Below are positions 41,490-49,208 of a stretch of 64,000 bases of DNA, in pieces. Source of the DNA: Streptomyces cellostaticus. GTDB taxonomy: Bacteria > Actinomycetota > Actinomycetes > Streptomycetales > Streptomycetaceae. Position 1 is the first letter of the stretch. Every line of letters starts with the position of its first letter. A program made the translations under genes and the position numbers. Below the pieces are notes generated by a model. That model saw only the letters and a list, made by a program, of their open reading frames with translations, had not been told where the DNA came from and made no database searches. Location: the NCBI RefSeq assembly GCF_001513965.1, contig NZ_KQ948030.1, forward strand, positions 124,001-188,000. Direction: 5' to 3'.

Positions 41490-42307
41490 CACAGCCTCCG
41501 TGAGCGAGAAGGGGCGTCGGAAGCGAGCGCTGCCGACGCCTTCGAAGCTACGGAAGTTCGCAGGTCAGGAGATCGGAGCGGGGGTGGATCGCGGGTGGAA
41601 CCTTGCGGACGACCCGCCTCCACCCACGGGTGGACAGACCGCCGGTGAGCCATGCGGGCCGCGCGTCTGCCGGGGCTCGGCTGCGGTGCGGGCCGGGCGC
41701 AGGGGCCGGGCGCCACTAGTCGCTGGGCCAGGCTGGTTGGGCTGGGCAGGCCTGAGCCGGGGAACAGGGCAGGCCTGAGCCGAGGCACGGCGAGCCAGGG
41801 CAGAGGCAGGGGTCCGCGGCCGCCGCGAGAACCGTGGCAGGGAGCCACAGCCGAGGCCGATGGGTTCACTCCAGGGGCGGAACCGCAGGGCCGACTCCGG
41901 TCGAGCGGGTCGTAATGGGCGCGCCACGCTCGGCCTGGGCATGTGATGCCCGGCCCCAACCGTGCATGCCGCTCCTCGGGGCAAGGCACACCCCGCCCGT
42001 TCACCTCCCGGCTCAAGGCCGAACGCACGCTCAAGAGCCGAGCGCACGCTCAAGATCGGAGCGCAGACGCCGCCCCTGCTGTCCCGAGCCCCTCGGCGCG
42101 CGGCCGACCCACCCGGTCGGCCCCGATCGAGGCGGCTCTTCACAGCCGGCCACCCAACCGGCGAGCCGAAGCCCTCCCCCCGAGCCCGTCGGCAGGCCAC
42201 GAGCACCGCTCACTCGCCCCGTCGCCATCTCGAGGCGCGCCCAACGCTCACCGGCCGACCTGCCCACTCCCAGCGAGCAGTCAGGTCGGCCAGAGCCGGC
42301 GCAGCGG
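41490..42307. other. Gene-free stretch between two operons
   Basis: 818 bases between the membrane-protein start and the parE stop. Open frames exist but have no start signals, low-complexity translations and poor codon bias. It contains short direct repeats: GGCAGGCCTGAGCCG twice (near 41747 and 41771) and a 19-base tandem unit CGAACGCACGCTCAAGA / CGAGCGCACGCTCAAGA (42021-42056). The left end should hold the promoter of the kinase operon. I see no clear terminator for parE. Confidence 0.6.
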
Positions 42308-44431
42308 CTACGCGTCGATGCGGGACCGGTCCAGCGTCGCCGCCGAGCTGGAGATGAACTCCTTGCGGGGGGCGACGTCGTTGCCCATGAGCAGGTCGAA
42401 GACCTGCTCAGCGGCCTCCAGGTCGGAGAGGTTGATCCGGCGCAGGGTGCGGTGGCGCGGGTCCATCGTGGTCTCGGCCAGCTGGTCGGCGTCCATCTCG
42501 CCCAGACCCTTGTAGCGCTGGATGGAGTCCTTGTACCGGATGCCCTTGCTCTGGAACTCCATCAGCTTGTCGCGCAGCTCACGGTCCGAGTACGTGTAGA
42601 CGTACTTGTCCTGGCCCTTCTTCGGCTGGACGATCTCGATACGGTGCAGCGGCGGCACCGCGGCGAAGACCCGGCCGGCTTCGACCATGGGCCGCATGTA
42701 GCGCTGGAACAGCGTCAGCAGCAGGCACCGGATGTGGGAGCCGTCCACATCGGCGTCGGTCATCATGATGATCTTGCCGTAGCGGGCCGCGTCGATATCG
42801 AACGTACGGCCCGACCCGGCTCCTATGACCTGGATGATCGCGCCGCACTCGGCGTTCTTGAGCATGTCGGTCACCGACGACCGCTGCACGTTGAGGATCT
42901 TGCCCCGGATCGGCAGCAGCGCCTGGAACTCGGAGTTCCGCGCGAGCTTCGCCGTACCGAGCGCGGAGTCGCCCTCAACGATGAACAGCTCACTGCGGTC
43001 GACGTCGTCGCTGCGGCAGTCGGCGAGCTTGGCCGGCAGGGACGAGGACTCCAGTGCGGTCTTCCGTCGCTGGGCGTCCTTGTGCTGGCGGGCCGCGACG
43101 CGCGTGCGGGCGGCGGCGACCACCTTCTCCATGACGACCCGGGCCTGGGCGGCGGCGTCCCGCTTGGCGGCGGTCAGGAACGCCTTCAGCTCCTTGGTGA
43201 CCACGTTGTTCACGATGCGGCGGGCCGCCGAGGTACCGAGGACCTCCTTGGTCTGGCCTTCGAACTGCGGCTCGGCCAGGCGCACGGTGACGACGGCGGT
43301 GAGGCCCTCCAGGGCGTCGTCCTTGACGATGTTGTCCTCGGCCACACGCAGCATCTTCTTGGCGCGCAGCACGTCGTTCAGCGTCTGGGTGAGGGCCTGC
43401 TCGAAGCCTGCGACATGGGTGCCGCCCTTGGGGGTGGCGATGATGTTGACGAACGACCTCACGGTCGCGTCGTAGCCCGTGCCCCAGCGCAGCGCGATGT
43501 CGACGCCCAGCTCGCGGGTGACCTCGGTGGGGGTCATCTGGCCGTGCTCGTCCAGGACCGGGACGGTCTCCTTGAAGCTGCCCTGGCCGGAGAAGCGGAT
43601 GACGTCGCAGACCGGCTTGTCGTTGGCCAGGTACTCGCAGAACTCGCTGATGCCGCCGTCGAAGCGGAAGGACTCCTCGCCCTTGCTGCCGCCCTCGCCG
43701 AGGCCGTACTCGTCGCGGACGACGATGGTGAGGCCGGGCACCAGGAAGGCTGTCTGCCGGGCGCGCTGGTGCAGGTTCTCCAGGGAGAGCTTGGCGTCCT
43801 TCAAAAAGATCTGCCGGTCGGCCCAGTACCGCACGCGCGTGCCGCTGCGTGTCTTGGGAATCTTCTTCGTCTTGCGCAGGCCGCTCTTGGCCTCGAACTT
43901 GGCGTCCGGACCCTCGCCCGCGAAGGCGCCCGGGACACCTCGCCGGAAGCTGATGGCGTGGACATGGCCATCCCGGTCGACCTCGACGTCGAGACGGGCG
44001 GAGAGCGCGTTGACCACGGAGGCACCGACGCCGTGCAGACCACCGGAGGCGGCGTACGAGCCGCCGCCGAACTTGCCGCCGGCGTGCAGCTTGGTCATGA
44101 CGACCTCGACACCGGACAGGCGGGTCTTGGGTTCCACGTCCACGGGGATGCCGCGGCCGTTGTCCCGCACCTCGACAGAGCCGTCGTCGTGGAGGATCAC
44201 CTCGATGTGGTCGCAGAAGCCACCGAGGGCCTCGTCCACGGAGTTGTCGATGATCTCCCACAGGCAGTGCATCAGACCGCGGCTGTCGGTCGAGCCGATG
44301 TACATGCCCGGGCGCTTGCGTACGGCCTCGAGACCCTCGAGGACGAGCAGGTGCCGCGCGGTGTAGTTGGAACCGTCCCGGTCTGCTCCTGCCAGCAGCG
44401 CTGTGGACGGCACGGACGTATCGGCGGTCAC
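42308..44431 (-). CDS. parE: DNA topoisomerase IV subunit B (ParE; GyrB-like)
   Basis: 707 aa, ATPase subunit that partners ParC in decatenating chromosomes. GHKL ATPase domain: EIIDNSVDEALGG (about 59-71), DNGRGIPVD, GGKFGGGSYAASGGLHGVGAS (about 117-137, given as span). TOPRIM domain: FIVEGDSALGTAKLARN and MTDADVDGSHIR. C-terminal motif QRYKGLGEMDADQL. Length is typical for ParE. GTG 44431 is preceded by GAGGAGCGAACCGC. Stand-alone gene next to hrdB region; corresponds to SCO5822 by memory. Confidence 0.95.
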   Translation of the reverse strand: MTADTSVPSTALLAGADRDGSNYTARHLLVLEGLEAVRKRPGMYIGSTDSRGLMHCLWEIIDNSVDEALGGFCDHIEVILHDDGSVEVRDNGRGIPVDVEPKTRLSGVEVVMTKLHAGGKFGGGSYAASGGLHGVGASVVNALSARLDVEVDRDGHVHAISFRRGVPGAFAGEGPDAKFEAKSGLRKTKKIPKTRSGTRVRYWADRQIFLKDAKLSLENLHQRARQTAFLVPGLTIVVRDEYGLGEGGSKGEESFRFDGGISEFCEYLANDKPVCDVIRFSGQGSFKETVPVLDEHGQMTPTEVTRELGVDIALRWGTGYDATVRSFVNIIATPKGGTHVAGFEQALTQTLNDVLRAKKMLRVAEDNIVKDDALEGLTAVVTVRLAEPQFEGQTKEVLGTSAARRIVNNVVTKELKAFLTAAKRDAAAQARVVMEKVVAAARTRVAARQHKDAQRRKTALESSSLPAKLADCRSDDVDRSELFIVEGDSALGTAKLARNSEFQALLPIRGKILNVQRSSVTDMLKNAECGAIIQVIGAGSGRTFDIDAARYGKIIMMTDADVDGSHIRCLLLTLFQRYMRPMVEAGRVFAAVPPLHRIEIVQPKKGQDKYVYTYSDRELRDKLMEFQSKGIRYKDSIQRYKGLGEMDADQLAETTMDPRHRTLRRINLSDLEAAEQVFDLLMGNDVAPRKEFISSSAATLDRSRIDA

Positions 44432-44869
44432 GCGGTTCGCTCCTCGCTGAATTTCAGATGACCCCCTTCTGGGTAAGGGGGCGGCTTCGGTCGCCGCTCA
44501 GAGGGTACCGAGGCCTGGTAGAGCCGTTGTAACGCCACCCTCATCGGGAGCTCAGCCTAGTCCAGGCTCGCATACACGTTCGATCCCTCGATGGAGTGAA
44601 GTACATATCACGTTCCCTTGGAGGCATGAACCATTTAGGCTCCGGGCACGTCCTCATGAACAACCGGCAACCCGGCCGGGAGGATGTGAACCGAAGACAG
44701 CGCGAAACCGTAAGCACACAAGACACGCACTACGGCACATTCGCCGCCAACCGGCAGCAGACAGCCGCCCGGAAAGATTTTTCGAGGAAAAGCCACGAGC
44801 GGGAACGTTTTCGGGCTGGTTGGATGTTGACCCTGGTACGACAGCTCGTCGAGCTAGAGAAGAGGCGAC
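44432..44869. other. Intergenic region with a hairpin in the parE leader
   Basis: 438 bases between divergent parE and the small zinc-binding gene. Close to parE is an inverted repeat CCCCCTT (44462-44468) / AAGGGGG (44475-44481), which could form a hairpin in the parE 5' leader. The central part (44570-44830) is lower in GC than the surroundings and presumably holds both promoters. No gene seen. Confidence 0.5.
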
Positions 44870-45100
44870 GTGACTACTGTTCTGACCCCCGCGAGCCCGC
44901 TGACGGCCGCCGATCGCTGCGACCGCTGCGGCGCCCAGGCATACCTGCGCGTCGTGCTGCTCAGCGGCGGAGAACTGCTCTTCTGCGCCCACCACGGTCG
45001 CAAGTTCGAGCCGGAACTCAAGAAGATCGCCGCTGAGATACAGGACGAGACGGAGCGGCTGACGTCCGTTCCGGGCATCGCTTCCGAAGAAGAGCGCTGA
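44870..45100 (+). CDS. Small zinc-ribbon-like protein (DUF7455-like), 76 aa
   Basis: Short soluble protein with CDRCGAQAYLRV near residue 17 and CAHHGRKF near 39: a CxxC...CxxH pattern fit for one zinc ion, followed by a helical, charged C terminus. I recall this as a conserved actinobacterial family (DUF7455) next to hrdB; function unknown. GTG 44870 with AGAGGCGAC upstream. A strong terminator follows. Confidence 0.85.
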   Translation: MTTVLTPASPLTAADRCDRCGAQAYLRVVLLSGGELLFCAHHGRKFEPELKKIAAEIQDETERLTSVPGIASEEER

Positions 45101-45140
45101 ATCTCGCACCCACGACGAGCCAGCCCCGGCACAGGCCGGT

Positions 45141-45178
45141 GCACGGGCGGCCGCTCCGAGAGGAGCGGCCGCCCGTGC
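45141..45178. terminator. Strong bidirectional terminator
   Basis: Perfect 17-bp stem GCACGGGCGGCCGCTCC / GGAGCGGCCGCCCGTGC with GAGA loop, placed between two convergent genes (stops at 45100 and 45199). Confidence 0.85.
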
Positions 45179-45198
45179 TCATGCTCCCGTACAGCCCC

Positions 45199-46059
45199 TC
45201 AGGTCTTCCTGTGGAGCCGTTGCGGGCCCCCGGCGGCGGGCTTCAGGGTGCGGAGAACGTCGGACACGCGCGTGTAGACACCAGGGCTGCCCGGCCGCCC
45301 ACAGCCGCTCCCCCAGGACACGAGCCCGATCAGTCGTCCAGAGGCCACCAGAGGGCCCCCACTGTCGCCCTGGCAGGCGTCCGGCCCGCCCGCGGTCTCT
45401 CCGGCGCAGAGCATGGAGTCGGCCCGGAAGGTCCCCTCTGGGCCGCCCGGATAGGCGCGGGCACAGAGATCGTCGCCCAGCACGTGGACGCGTGCGCCGT
45501 GCAGCCCGCGCGCGTAGGCACCGCCGCCGGTCGTGTCACCCCATCCGGATACCAGGGCCTCCGTCCCGGCTCTGTACGCCGGGTCGCCCGCGGGCGCCAT
45601 GGCCACGACGGCACTCTGCGGCAGCGGTTCGGCGAGAGTGAGAACGGCGAAGTCACCGGAGTTGGCCGCGGCGTCGTAGCGCGGATTGACCCGGGCGTCC
45701 TGTACGGCGATCTCAGCGCCCTCGGTCCCGAGCAGGTCGGTACGGCCCGTTATGACCTTGAGGTCGGGCATCTGGTTCGGCGGGGCCCCCAGGACCTCCT
45801 CGGCCAGGCAGTGGGCCGCGGTGAGCACGGTGGTCCGCGTGACCGCCACGCCACCGCAGAACTGCCCTGCCCGCGTTCCCCCGAACCGGGCACGGCTGGA
45901 CAGTGCCACCGTCCACGGGGCGGCGGAGACGTCGATCGGAAACCCCCCGACGACAACGCTGTCGGCGGCCGCCTGGGCCGCTCCCATCAGGGGTATGGCG
46001 GTCATGGTGGCCGCCATGGCAAGCGGCCGGATCAGTGTCCGGACAACGGAACGGCGCAT
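45199..46059 (-). CDS. Secreted trypsin-like serine protease (S1 family)
   Basis: 286 aa. Signal peptide (MRRSVVRTLIRPLAMAATM..., cleavage near GAAQAAA, about 31), then a mature trypsin fold starting VVVGGFPIDVSAAPW. The catalytic triad is visible: His in VLTAAHC (about 82), Asp in SGDFAVLTL (about 135), Ser in CQGDSGGPL (about 230). The specificity-pocket residue six before the serine is Asp (GPDACQGDSGG), predicting trypsin-like Lys/Arg cleavage. Six cysteines support three disulfides. ATG 46059 follows GAGGAGTCTGC. Downstream of hrdB but separated by a terminator. Confidence 0.93.
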   Translation of the reverse strand: MRRSVVRTLIRPLAMAATMTAIPLMGAAQAAADSVVVGGFPIDVSAAPWTVALSSRARFGGTRAGQFCGGVAVTRTTVLTAAHCLAEEVLGAPPNQMPDLKVITGRTDLLGTEGAEIAVQDARVNPRYDAAANSGDFAVLTLAEPLPQSAVVAMAPAGDPAYRAGTEALVSGWGDTTGGGAYARGLHGARVHVLGDDLCARAYPGGPEGTFRADSMLCAGETAGGPDACQGDSGGPLVASGRLIGLVSWGSGCGRPGSPGVYTRVSDVLRTLKPAAGGPQRLHRKT

Positions 46060-46127
46060 GCAGACTCCTCACTCCGGGGTGGTCCTGGGACACCCAGAGT
46101 CATCCACGTCGTGGCTGTGCGCAGCAC

Positions 46128-46162
46128 GAAGACCCGGCCCCCGCGTGGGGAACCGGGCCTTC
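46128..46162 (-). terminator. Intrinsic terminator after hrdB
   Basis: Hairpin GAAGGCCCGG / CCGGGTCTTC on the minus strand (one mismatch) with a G/C-rich loop, about 20 bases past the hrdB stop. Confidence 0.7.
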
Positions 46163-46182
46163 GCCGTCCGTACGACCTGGAC

Positions 46183-47724
46183 CTAGTCGAGGTAGTCGCG
46201 CAGCACCTGCGAACGCGACGGGTGGCGCAGCTTCGACATGGTCTTGGACTCGATCTGGCGGATGCGCTCACGCGTCACGCCGTACACCTTGCCGATCTCG
46301 TCGAGGGTCTTCGGCTGACCGTCGGTGAGACCGAAACGCATGGAGACGACGCCGGCCTCGCGCTCGGACAGGGTGTCCAGAACAGAATGCAGCTGCTCCT
46401 GCAGAAGCGTGAAGCTGACGGCGTCCGCGGGAACGACGGCCTCGGAGTCCTCGATGAGGTCACCGAACTCGCTGTCGCCGTCCTCACCCAGCGGGGTGTG
46501 CAGGGAGATGGGCTCGCGGCCGTACTTCTGGACCTCGATGACCTTCTCCGGGGTCATGTCGAGTTCCTTGGCCAGTTCCTCCGGGGTGGGCTCGCGGCCC
46601 AGGTCCTGGAGCATCTGGCGCTGCACGCGCGCGAGCTTGTTGATGACCTCGACCATGTGCACCGGGATACGGATGGTGCGAGCCTGGTCGGCCATGGCAC
46701 GGGTGATCGCCTGGCGGATCCACCAAGTGGCGTAGGTGGAGAACTTGTAACCCTTGGTGTAGTCGAACTTCTCGACCGCGCGGATCAGACCGAGGTTGCC
46801 CTCCTGGATGAGGTCCAGGAAGAGCATGCCGCGGCCCGTGTACCGCTTGGCCAGGGAGACCACCAGACGGAGGTTGGCCTCCAGGAGGTGGTTCTTGGCG
46901 CGGCGGCCGTCCTCCGCGATGATCTCCAGCTCCCGCTTCAGCTTCGGCGCGAGCTTGTCGGAGTTGGCGAGCTTGTCCTCGGCGAACAGACCCGCCTCGA
47001 TGCGTTTGGCCAGCTCGACCTCCTGCTCGGCATTGAGCAGGGGGACCTTGCCGATCTGCTTGAGGTAGTCCTTGACCGGGTCGGCCGTGGCGCCGGCCGC
47101 GGCGACCTGCTGGGCGGGCGCGTCGTCCTCGTCCTCGTCGGACAGGACGAAGCCCGCGCTCTCGGCACCCTCGGGCTCGTCGGCGACCTTGGTGTCCTCG
47201 AGGACCTCTTCCTCGAGAAGCTCGGCGTCGTCCTTCTTGGCCGTGGTCTTCTTGGCGGCCGTCTTCTTGGCGACGGTCTTCTTCACGGCCGCCTTCTTGG
47301 CGGCCGTCTTCTTGGCGGCGGCCTTCTTGGCCGTTCCGGCTTCCTCGGCGGGATCGTCGGCGAACGAAGCGGCGGGCGTAGCCGGGGCGGCCGTGGTGGC
47401 GGTGGCCTTCCTGGTGGTCACCGTCTTCGCCGCGACCGTCTTGGTGGCGGTGCGCTTCGCCGGACTCTTCGCTGCGACGCTCTTTCGGGTGCGCTTGGGC
47501 TCTGCTGCACTGACCATCAGCGTCACACCCTCTTCCTCAAGGATCTGGTTGAGGCTGCGCAGTACGTTCTTCCACTGAGTGGCCGGAATCTGGTCAGCTT
47601 CGAAGGCCCGACGCACATCGTCGCCGGCGATCTGCCCCTCAGCCTTTCCCCGCTCAATGAGCGCCATGACAGAGACGGACTCGGCGATCTCCGGCGGGAG
47701 CGTACGGGATGTGCTGGCCGACAC
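46183..47724 (-). CDS. hrdB: Principal RNA polymerase sigma factor HrdB
   Basis: Essential group 1 sigma-70 factor, 513 aa. Region 1.1 (about 1-75) is followed by a Lys/Ala-rich repetitive segment (about 75-170; many AKKTAAKK units) and an acidic stretch (about 165-205). Then regions 1.2-4: GNLGLIRAVEKFDYTKGYKF and STYATWWIRQAI (2.3-2.4), IRIPVHMVEVINKL (3.0), and the 4.2 HTH VTRERIRQIESKTMSKLRH. Start is GTG 47724 (VSASTSRTLPPEIAES), as in S. coelicolor HrdB, with AGAGG upstream; the open frame extends further without support. The sequence is nearly that of SCO5820 as I recall it. Confidence 0.97.
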   Translation of the reverse strand: MSASTSRTLPPEIAESVSVMALIERGKAEGQIAGDDVRRAFEADQIPATQWKNVLRSLNQILEEEGVTLMVSAAEPKRTRKSVAAKSPAKRTATKTVAAKTVTTRKATATTAAPATPAASFADDPAEEAGTAKKAAAKKTAAKKAAVKKTVAKKTAAKKTTAKKDDAELLEEEVLEDTKVADEPEGAESAGFVLSDEDEDDAPAQQVAAAGATADPVKDYLKQIGKVPLLNAEQEVELAKRIEAGLFAEDKLANSDKLAPKLKRELEIIAEDGRRAKNHLLEANLRLVVSLAKRYTGRGMLFLDLIQEGNLGLIRAVEKFDYTKGYKFSTYATWWIRQAITRAMADQARTIRIPVHMVEVINKLARVQRQMLQDLGREPTPEELAKELDMTPEKVIEVQKYGREPISLHTPLGEDGDSEFGDLIEDSEAVVPADAVSFTLLQEQLHSVLDTLSEREAGVVSMRFGLTDGQPKTLDEIGKVYGVTRERIRQIESKTMSKLRHPSRSQVLRDYLD

Positions 47725-48031
47725 GAACAACCTCTCGGAACGTTGGAAAACGGCTTCCGGCCCCGTCCACAGTGGACAGGAGCCGACCACCGGCCTGGGG
47801 ATGGGCCGACGGAGCGGGCGGGGCCGGGAAGATGCACAGCGCCTGTCATGGCGTCCGTATTCCCTCCGCGGCTGTCACCTCTTAGGTCATCGCGTTGTCC
47901 GCACGAGCGTTACGCCCAATCTGCGTGGCCCGAGTCACACCCCGTAAGCGGTCAAAAGCGGTCAGGTATAGGCAAAGAAGGTCACCCATGGACTGACCGG
48001 GCCCGCTCCGCCTGCCGCGGCGGCCCGCCGC
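47725..48031. other. hrdB promoter region
   Basis: About 300 bases between hrdB and the whiH terminator, no gene. A minus-strand TTGACC at 47950-47955 is a candidate -35, and CGTAACGCTCGTGCGG-type sequence follows downstream. GGGAAT near 47858-47863 resembles the -35 of a SigR promoter, but the matching -10 (GTT at 18-19 nt) is imperfect, so SigR control is only a possibility here although it is known for hrdB in S. coelicolor. Confidence 0.4.
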
Positions 48032-48078
48032 GTCGCCGGGCCCCACCGGATTCCAAGGATCCGATGGGGCCCGGCGAC
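48032..48078 (-). terminator. Long hairpin after whiH
   Basis: 20-bp stem (48032-48051 with 48059-48078, one mismatch; arm GTCGCCGGGCCCCACCGGAT) and a 7-nt loop, 80 bases past the whiH stop and ahead of the hrdB promoter. Confidence 0.7.
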
Positions 48079-48158
48079 GGCCGGTTTCCCTCGCCCGGCG
48101 CCGCCACGAGCACCACCAGAGCGCGGCACACCGGCGACCGCCCCGTCTTCGGTACGGC

Positions 48159-49046
48159 TCAGTGCTCCCGCGGGGCTGGAACCACGCGCTCCACCTCAGG
48201 GTGGACGGTCAGCAGTTGACGCATGGCCGCCTCCGCCGCCGTCCCGTCGCCGCTGCCGAGCGCGTCGACGATCCGCGCGTGCAGCGCGAGGGAGCCCTCG
48301 TTCGGTCGGTCACAGCCGGTGACCGGGCCGCCGGAGACCTGGAGGGCGGCCGAGACGATCCCGGAGAGATGCTCCAGCATGCGGTTGCCCGCGATCTGGA
48401 TGAGCAGGGTGTGGAACTCGGTGTCGGCGCGCGAGAAGGTCAGTGTGTCGCCCTGCGCCATGGCATGGCTCATGATCTCAACCATGTCGGAGAGGCGCTG
48501 CTGCACCTCCTCGCGTCCGTGTCCGGCGGCGAGGCGGGCGGCGAGGGGCTCGATCGTCCAGCGCAGCTCGCTCAGCTCGCGGCGCTGGTCGTCGCGCTGC
48601 GGCCCGAAGGCCCGCCACTCGATGATGTCCGGATCCAGGAGGTTCCAGTCACTGACGGGCCGCACGCGGGTGCCGACGTTCGGGCGGGCGCTGACGAGGC
48701 CCTTGGCCTCCAGGACACGGAGGGACTCGCGGACGACGGTACGGGAGACCTCGAAGCGCTGGCCGATCTCCTCGGGCACCAGCGGGCGGTCCGCCCCCAG
48801 GTCGCCGGAGACGATCATCTGACCCAGCTGCTGGACGAGTTGGCCGTGCAGTCCGCGTCCGCGGCTGCCCGCGGCGCGCCGGCCCACGCGGCCCAGCTCG
48901 GGGTCCGCTCCGTCCCAGGCGGGCGCTCCGACGCGGTCGGCCACCGGCGCCTCGGCGTAGGGGTAGCGGTCGAGTTCGCCCGGGCCGGTCAGACCTGAGT
49001 CTGCGGAGCGGGCGGCGGTCATCATGGTGTGCGCAAGGGTACTCAC
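48159..49046 (-). CDS. whiH: WhiH sporulation regulator (GntR family)
   Basis: Developmental regulator needed for normal sporulation septation in aerial hyphae, downstream of the sigma factor WhiG in S. coelicolor. 295 aa from GTG 49046 (VSTLAHTMMTAARSADSGL). N-terminal extension of about 60 residues, winged HTH (about 85-120; EEIGQRFEVSRTVVRESLRV) and an FCD ligand domain with metal-binding residues (RADTEFHTLLIQIAGN; LALHARIVDAL). AAAGGA lies just ahead of the GTG; the open frame upstream is ignored. Position next to hrdB matches SCO5819. Whether it binds a carboxylate ligand, as FCD proteins often do, is unknown. Confidence 0.95.
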   Translation of the reverse strand: MSTLAHTMMTAARSADSGLTGPGELDRYPYAEAPVADRVGAPAWDGADPELGRVGRRAAGSRGRGLHGQLVQQLGQMIVSGDLGADRPLVPEEIGQRFEVSRTVVRESLRVLEAKGLVSARPNVGTRVRPVSDWNLLDPDIIEWRAFGPQRDDQRRELSELRWTIEPLAARLAAGHGREEVQQRLSDMVEIMSHAMAQGDTLTFSRADTEFHTLLIQIAGNRMLEHLSGIVSAALQVSGGPVTGCDRPNEGSLALHARIVDALGSGDGTAAEAAMRQLLTVHPEVERVVPAPREH

Positions 49047-49208
49047 GGATCCTTTGTCGGCGCCGCCTCCAACTCCCTTGAGGTCTTTGGTGAAAAGCAC
49101 ACGAAAGGGTGATCGCTCACCCCGTCGCAATTGACGCCTTATCGGAAAGAAACGGGCTTTCTCCGGGGAGTTGTGCACACAGCGGGACCGGAAGCGCACG
49201 GACGCCTG

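Noticed and set aside
41834..44461. Long + strand frame antisense to parE
   Set aside because: Shadow of parE created by biased codon use; no ribosome-binding site or homology features.
47830..47865. SigR-type promoter for hrdB
   Set aside because: GGGAAT is present but the required GTT at the right spacing is not clear; noted only as a possibility in the promoter-region entry.
45139..48219. Long + strand frame antisense to the protease and hrdB
   Set aside because: Crosses two known genes and two terminators; translation is compositionally biased.
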